Shown: positions 6,656-9,713 of the stretch, piece by piece | Position numbering within the stretch: position 1 is the first letter of the stretch | Layout of the letters: each line of letters opens with the position of its first letter | NCBI GenBank assembly: GCA_003552885.1 | Contig: PUPA01000125.1 | Location: forward strand, 1-9,713 | Direction: 5' to 3' | DNA length: 9,713 bases | Origin: Natrialbaceae archaeon | GTDB lineage: Archaea; Halobacteriota; Halobacteria; Halobacteriales; Natrialbaceae | Position numbers and translations under genes: made by a program | Notes under the pieces: generated by a model | The model's input: only the letters and a program-made list of their open reading frames with translations | Told to the model about the DNA's origin: nothing | Database searches by the model: none

Positions 6656-6702
6656 GACGGTCGGTTCGACAGCCCAACCGCCCCGGGGTGACGGGGACCG
6701 TC
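6656..6702. terminator. Possible stem after gap
   Basis: GACGGTC directly after the gap stop pairs with GACCGTC at 6696-6702, enclosing a CCCCGGGG palindrome at 6681-6688. No T-tract follows at once, so this may be only GC-rich chance pairing or a weak transcript-end structure. Confidence 0.22.
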
Positions 6703-6735
6703 TACCACCGTCGTCCGGCACTGTAACCCGTCCGA

Positions 6736-6749
6736 CGGAAAGCTTTTGA
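6736..6749 (+). promoter_or_regulatory. BRE/TATA promoter of hsp20
   Basis: CGGAAA followed by AGCTTTTGA is centred about 28 bases before the ATG at 6773. That is the spacing expected for a TATA box driving a leaderless archaeal transcript. It also argues against the in-frame TTG at 6746, which would lie inside the box. Confidence 0.6.
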
Positions 6750-6772
6750 CGGGGCGACCGCTACCGGCTACC

Positions 6773-7165
6773 ATGCGCCGAGACGACCGCGACGAGCCCT
6801 TCGACGATCTCTTCAGGGAGATCGAGCGGATGATGAACGAGATGATAAACGGCGCGAACGTCGAGTTCGACTCGGGGGTCAACGAGGCCGGTTTCGGGGC
6901 CGACACCCACGTCGACGTCCACGAGACCGACGCGGAGATCCGGGTGATCGCCGACCTGCCGGGGGTCGAGAAAGACCACATCGAACTCGAGTGTGACGGC
7001 AAAGCGCTCACCATCTCCGCGCGCAGCGACCACCGCGAGTACGACGAACGCGTCAGCCTCCCTCGCCGGGTGAACGAACACACCGCCAGTGCCACCTACA
7101 ACAACGGCGTCCTCGAGGTCGTCTTCGAGCCCGCAGAGCACACCTCGGGAATCGACCTCGAGTGA
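6773..7165 (+). CDS. hsp20: Hsp20/alpha-crystallin family small heat-shock protein
   Basis: A 130-residue ATP-independent holdase chaperone that binds unfolding proteins in the cytosol. The N-terminal helix DEPFDDLFREIERMMNEM is typical of archaeal Hsp20. The alpha-crystallin domain spans about residues 45-120, with THVDVHETDAEIRVIADLPG (45-64) and the hallmark NNGVLEVVF (110-118). The C-terminal IDL (127-129) can serve as the I-x-I/V-like motif that links subunits. The start at ATG 6773 is set by the TATA box just upstream, giving an essentially leaderless message. The gene stands alone between gap and L10e, each with its own promoter. Length is normal for archaea. Confidence 0.93.
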   Translation: MRRDDRDEPFDDLFREIERMMNEMINGANVEFDSGVNEAGFGADTHVDVHETDAEIRVIADLPGVEKDHIELECDGKALTISARSDHREYDERVSLPRRVNEHTASATYNNGVLEVVFEPAEHTSGIDLE

Positions 7166-7172
7166 GTGGCCC

Positions 7173-7187
7173 CGTTTTGACCCCCCG
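7173..7187 (+). terminator. Short T-tract after hsp20
   Basis: GCCCCGTTTTGACC lies a few bases after the hsp20 stop. A GC-rich run followed by four T is the usual form of a haloarchaeal intrinsic terminator, though a short one. Confidence 0.35.
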
Positions 7188-7222
7188 TCCCGACTGTCGG
7201 CCCGCGACCTCTCGACCCGGTT

Positions 7223-7236
7223 CGAAGGCTTTATCC
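7223..7236 (+). promoter_or_regulatory. BRE/TATA promoter of rpl10e
   Basis: CGAAGGCTTTATCC has a BRE-like purine stretch and a good haloarchaeal TATA box. It is centred about 36 bases before the ATG at 7268, predicting a leader of roughly ten bases. Confidence 0.65.
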
Positions 7237-7267
7237 CCGCGGTGAGCCTCGATTCCGACAACTTACC

Positions 7268-7798
7268 ATGTCCGACAAACCCGCCTCGATGTACCGGGAG
7301 ATCAGCAAACCCGCGTACACCCGAAAGGAGTACATCACCGGCATCCCGGGATCGAAGATCGCACAGCACAAGATGGGCGACGTCGGCGCCGACCCCGAAA
7401 CGTATCCCGTCCAGATCAGCCTCGTCGTCGAGGAGGAGTGTCAGATCCGCCACGGCTCACTCGAGGCCTCGCGGCTCTCGGCGAACCGCCACATGCTCAA
7501 AAACGCCGGCGAGGGCAACTACAAGATGATCCTCCGGAAGTTCCCCCACCACGTCATCCGGGAGAACAAACAGGCGACGGGGGCGGGCGCAGACCGCGTC
7601 TCCGACGGGATGCGCCAGTCGTTCGGGAAGATCGTCGGCACCGCCGCCCGCGTCGAGAAGGGCGATCGGATCTTCACGATCTGGTGTGACCTCGAGGACG
7701 CCGACTTCGCGAAAGACGCCCTGCGTCGGTCGTACAACAAGATCTCTCCGCCCTGTCGGATCGTCGTCGAGCGCGGAGAGGAGCTTCTCATCGCCTGA
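7268..7798 (+). CDS. rpl10e: Large-subunit ribosomal protein L10e (uL16)
   Basis: A 176-residue archaeal homologue of eukaryotic L10/uL16, a 50S component near the peptidyl transferase centre and the A-site tRNA elbow. The N-terminus MYREISKPAYTRKEYITGIP is characteristic. Further conserved stretches are EEECQIRHGSLEASRLSANR, KMILRKFPHHVIRENK, the internal loop ATGAGADRVSDGMRQSFGK that reaches toward the catalytic centre, and the end SPPCRIVVERGEELL. Length is normal for the family. It has its own promoter and is convergent with the next gene, with ten bases between the stop codons. Confidence 0.97.
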   Translation: MSDKPASMYREISKPAYTRKEYITGIPGSKIAQHKMGDVGADPETYPVQISLVVEEECQIRHGSLEASRLSANRHMLKNAGEGNYKMILRKFPHHVIRENKQATGAGADRVSDGMRQSFGKIVGTAARVEKGDRIFTIWCDLEDADFAKDALRRSYNKISPPCRIVVERGEELLIA

Positions 7799-7808
7799 AC
7801 CGGCCGGG

Positions 7809-8228
7809 CTACTGGAGTTCGTAGGCGTGTTCGCTGAGCTCGTCCTCCGCGAAGACGAACACCCGGCCGTCGACGACCGACCGGTCGGCCTCGACGCGGA
7901 TCGAGTACGCCTCGGTGCTCACCGTCACCCCGGGGAACAACACCTCCTCGTCGTCGGATTCGAGGACGATCCGGCCGACGCCGGTCGACTCCAGGATCTC
8001 GTCGTGAGTGTCACGGTCGTTGACGTACGTCATCACCCCCTCGATCCCGTCGGAGTCGGTCACCAGCACGTGGACGTCCTTTCCCGGCGGCGTCCGGACC
8101 GATCCCTCGACCGGCTCCGGCGGCCCGTGGTAGAACACCTCCCGGCCGTCGAGGTATCTGACGACGATCCCGCCCTCCACGAGGTCGACCTCGAGGCTGC
8201 TCGGGGGAACGTTCGAACGGCTGCTCAT
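7809..8228 (-). CDS. Conserved haloarchaeal protein of unknown function (possibly DUF5796)
   Basis: A 139-residue acidic soluble protein with no signal or membrane segment. ATG 8228 was chosen because a T-rich promoter box lies about 27 bases upstream and the frame above it is a shadow of aroK. The sequence begins SLEVDLVEGGIVVRYLDGREVFYHG and continues with beta-rich segments: DVHVLVTDSDGIEGVMTYVN, GRIVLESDDEEVLFPGVTV, and a C-terminal strand-turn-strand region DGRVFVFAEDELSEHAYELQ. From memory this resembles the haloarchaeal DUF5796 family, but I cannot confirm it. It is divergent from aroK, which may be a conserved arrangement. No catalytic motif is visible. Confidence 0.82.
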   Translation of the reverse strand: MSSRSNVPPSSLEVDLVEGGIVVRYLDGREVFYHGPPEPVEGSVRTPPGKDVHVLVTDSDGIEGVMTYVNDRDTHDEILESTGVGRIVLESDDEEVLFPGVTVSTEAYSIRVEADRSVVDGRVFVFAEDELSEHAYELQ

Positions 8229-8250
8229 CGGTCGACGTTGTGTCCGGGTC

Positions 8251-8260
8251 GACAAAAGGG
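8251..8260 (-). promoter_or_regulatory. TATA-like box of the 139-residue unknown gene
   Basis: On the minus strand CCCTTTTGTC is centred about 27 bases upstream of the ATG at 8228, the spacing of a leaderless archaeal promoter. It is the only T-rich run in the divergent spacer on that strand. Confidence 0.5.
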
Positions 8261-8284
8261 GCCCGTTCGTCGGGAACCACCAGC

Positions 8285-8294
8285 GGTAAGTACT
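8285..8294 (+). promoter_or_regulatory. TATA-like box of aroK
   Basis: GGTAAGTACT lies about 25 bases before the ATG at 8314 in an otherwise GC-rich spacer, giving a leaderless transcript. The match to the haloarchaeal TATA consensus is only moderate. Confidence 0.4.
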
Positions 8295-8313
8295 CCGCCC
8301 GAGCAGTGGGCGT

Positions 8314-9186
8314 ATGGATGGCCGGGCCGTCGCCCCCGCAGCCGGGACGGTGCTCAACGCGCTGGCGACCGGCACGGGGTCTGCGTTCGCGATCGATCTG
8401 GAGACGACCGCTACCGTCTCCCTGACGACCGACGGCGAGGTCGACGGCGAGATCGACGGCGAGCCGGAGGCCGATGCGTCACTGATCGAACGCTGCGTCG
8501 AGTGTGTCCTCGAGCGTTACGCCTATCTCGCGGATTTGGACGGGACGGCCGTCGGCGCCCGCGTCAGGACCGAAACCGACGTTCCGATTGCCTCGGGACT
8601 GAAGAGCTCGAGTGCGGCCGCGAACGCGACCGTCCTCGCGACCCTCGACGCGATGGGGATCGACGGCACCGTCGGCCGGATCGACGCCTGCCGGCTCGGC
8701 GTGGAGGCCGCCCGGGACGTCGGCGTGACGGTGACCGGCGCGTTCGACGACGCGAGCGCGAGTATGCTCGGCGGGGTGACGGTCACGGACAACACCGTAG
8801 ACGAGCTGCTCGCCCACGAGTCCGTCGACTGGCACGCGCTGGTGTACACGCCGCCCGAACGGGCCTACAGCGCCGACACCGACGTCGGCGCCTGCGAACG
8901 GGTCGCCCCGTTGGCCGGGCTCGCCGCCGAGCTCGCCCTCGACGGCCGCTACGGCGAGGCGATGAGCGTCAACGGCTTTGCGTTCTGTGGTGCTCTCGGC
9001 TTTCCGATGGGGCCGCTGCTCGAGGCGCTGCCCGACGTGGCGGGCGTCTCGCTTTCGGGCACCGGTCCGAGCTACGTCGCCGTCGGCGAGCCGGAGGTCC
9101 TCGAGGCGGTCCGGGAGCGGTGGGACGGGCGGGAGGGACGGACCCGACTGGTGCGGACGCAAACGGACGGGACACGGACTACATGA
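8314..9186 (+). CDS. aroK: Archaeal shikimate kinase, GHMP kinase superfamily
   Basis: A 290-residue archaeal shikimate kinase, unrelated to the P-loop AroK of bacteria. It phosphorylates shikimate to shikimate-3-phosphate with ATP in chorismate synthesis. GHMP motif 2, PIASGLKSSSAAANA, is at residues 91-105 and forms the ATP phosphate loop. TGAFDDASASMLGG (141-154) carries the likely catalytic Asp, and motif 3, SLSGTGPSYVAVGE, is at 246-259. The N-terminal RAVAPAAGTVLNALATG is the usual first strand and substrate loop. An Asp/Glu- and Gly-rich insert (GEVDGEIDGEPEAD) is a halophilic surface feature. Its stop overlaps the start of the chorismate mutase gene (ATGA), so the two are one operon. 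Confidence 0.95.
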   Translation: MDGRAVAPAAGTVLNALATGTGSAFAIDLETTATVSLTTDGEVDGEIDGEPEADASLIERCVECVLERYAYLADLDGTAVGARVRTETDVPIASGLKSSSAAANATVLATLDAMGIDGTVGRIDACRLGVEAARDVGVTVTGAFDDASASMLGGVTVTDNTVDELLAHESVDWHALVYTPPERAYSADTDVGACERVAPLAGLAAELALDGRYGEAMSVNGFAFCGALGFPMGPLLEALPDVAGVSLSGTGPSYVAVGEPEVLEAVRERWDGREGRTRLVRTQTDGTRTT

Positions 9187-9500
9187 CTGGAAACCAACCG
9201 AGTGACGAGCTGACGAACCGGGACACCGAGGAAGCGGAGCTCGAGGAGCTCCGTGAGGAGATCCAGGAGATCGACCGCGACATCGTCGAGCTGATCGCCA
9301 GACGGACGTACGTCGCCGACTCGATCGCACGGGTAAAAGAGAGCCGAGAACTGCCGACGACCGACGAGCGACAGGAAGAGCGCGTGATGGACCGGGCGGG
9401 TGCGAACGCCGAACAGTTCGACGTCGACTCGAACCTCGTGAAGGCGATTTTCAGGTTGTTGATCGAGCTGAACAAGGTAGAGCAAAGAAGTACTAGATAG
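9183..9500 (+). CDS. aroQ: Chorismate mutase, AroQ class
   Basis: A 105-residue all-helical chorismate mutase converting chorismate to prephenate for Phe and Tyr synthesis. The start at ATG 9183 overlaps the aroK stop. Aligned by eye with the E. coli AroQ domain, R24 (in ELREEI), R40/R41 (in IARRTYVADSIARVK), K52 (in VKESRELP), the DERQEERV segment and Q101 at the end of the last helix fit the active-site positions. A charged tail of about 18 residues precedes the first helix. No ACT or dehydratase domain is attached, so it is monofunctional. The stop codon TAG falls in a 9-bp repeat (TACTAGATA) found again 162 bases downstream. Confidence 0.94.
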   Translation: MTGNQPSDELTNRDTEEAELEELREEIQEIDRDIVELIARRTYVADSIARVKESRELPTTDERQEERVMDRAGANAEQFDVDSNLVKAIFRLLIELNKVEQRSTR

Positions 9501-9661
9501 CACTAAGCGGGTTTTTGAATGCGTGTACCGCTCGATAAGTGATTAGAAACCTTCCGGTTGTTGTTCAGTTCGTTCGTGTTGAACGGATTGAGCAGTAGAC
9601 CGATCACCAGAACCAGCGGACACTACACGTGCGTACTGAGCGGCAAAGGAACTACTAGATA
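9491..9661. repeat. 9-bp direct repeat TACTAGATA bracketing an AT-rich spacer
   Basis: TACTAGATA occurs at 9491-9499, overlapping the chorismate mutase stop, and again at 9653-9661. The segment between (9500-9652) is markedly more AT-rich than the coding DNA and contains no convincing gene, tRNA or terminal inverted repeats. The pair could be a target duplication or recombination scar, or chance. Confidence 0.4.
9507..9516 (+). terminator. T-tract terminator of the aroK-chorismate mutase operon
   Basis: GCGGG followed by five T lies within 16 bases of the chorismate mutase stop. This is the GC-then-T form typical of haloarchaeal transcript ends. AGCGG here can also pair with CCGCT at 9528-9532. 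Confidence 0.5.
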
Positions 9662-9673
9662 TGATTGATATCT
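9657..9673. promoter_or_regulatory. 17-bp dyad AGATAT-N5-ATATCT overlapping a TATA-like region
   Basis: This is a perfect 6-bp inverted repeat with a 5-base spacer, 8 bases before a possible ATG at 9682. The AT-rich left arm lies about 23 bases upstream of that ATG, where a TATA box for a leaderless message is expected. A dimeric repressor bound here would block transcription. Sequence symmetry is seen; function is inferred. Confidence 0.4.
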
Positions 9674-9681
9674 GAGGTGGT

Positions 9682-9713
9682 ATGCAACACTTAGACGGTA
9701 TAGCGATCACTCA
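9682..9713 (+). CDS. Possible start of a gene running off the window
   Basis: An ATG at 9682 follows GAGGTGG and opens ten codons reading MQHLDGIAIT to the window end. It uses TTA and ATA, codons that are rare in the GC-rich genes here, suggesting either a non-coding AT-rich stretch or a gene of different origin. Too little is visible to identify it. Confidence 0.28.
   Translation, partial: MQHLDGIAIT

Noticed and set aside
5645..6721. 358-codon minus-strand open frame opposite gap
   Set aside because: Shadow of a strongly conserved enzyme gene; no recognisable motifs of its own.
9500..9652. A small transposon-like element (MITE) between the direct repeats
   Set aside because: The ends of the segment are not inverted repeats of each other, so only the direct repeat itself is reported.
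9501..9713. tRNA gene or CRISPR array in the AT-rich tail
   Set aside because: No cloverleaf arms or CCA-adjacent acceptor pairing found by eye, and no regularly spaced repeats.

Overview
The window comes from a haloarchaeon (class Halobacteria). Coding DNA is very GC-rich, the recognisable proteins are acidic (Asp/Glu-rich), and several genes are archaeal forms: ribosomal protein L10e/uL16, a type II archaeal glyceraldehyde-3-phosphate dehydrogenase and a GHMP-type shikimate kinase. Promoters look like BRE/TATA boxes about 25-30 nt upstream of nearly leaderless starts. I cannot name the genus.

Layout. Positions 1-657 (+) hold the end of a cobalamin adenosyltransferase gene (cobA), whose start lies outside the window. 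At 660-950 (-) is the 3' part of a phospholipase/carboxylesterase-type alpha/beta hydrolase. It keeps the Asp and His region of the triad but has lost the nucleophile half, and its remaining sequence begins exactly at the stop codon of the next gene. From 5542 down to 949 (-) runs a tightly packed five-gene cassette. In transcription order it encodes a MinD-like/RAD55-KaiC-like fusion with two degenerate P-loops, two paralogous three-helix membrane proteins ending in TrkA_C (RCK_C)-like domains, a small unknown soluble protein, and a MinD/ParA ATPase with a canonical deviant Walker A motif. The last junctions are GTGA start/stop overlaps, so the cassette is almost certainly one translationally coupled unit.

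Head-to-head with the cassette at 5642 (+) is the type II GAPDH gene. It is followed by a small heat-shock protein (6773), L10e (7268), a convergent small haloarchaeal protein (7809-8228, -), and the shikimate pathway pair aroK-chorismate mutase (8314-9500, +), whose genes overlap by ATGA. The final 213 bases are much more AT-rich. They contain a T-tract terminator, a 9-bp direct repeat, a 17-bp dyad and the possible start of a gene with untypical codon use.

The housekeeping genes (gap, hsp20, rpl10e, aroK, chorismate mutase) are ordinary. The cassette at 949-5542 is the best candidate for an undescribed system: two MinD-type ATPase modules, a RecA-like module that has lost its catalytic lysine, and two orphan RCK_C membrane proteins with neither a Rossmann (RCK_N) domain nor a channel filter. 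A membrane-bound ligand sensor that recruits or is positioned by a MinD-type switch fits this content, but this is inference.
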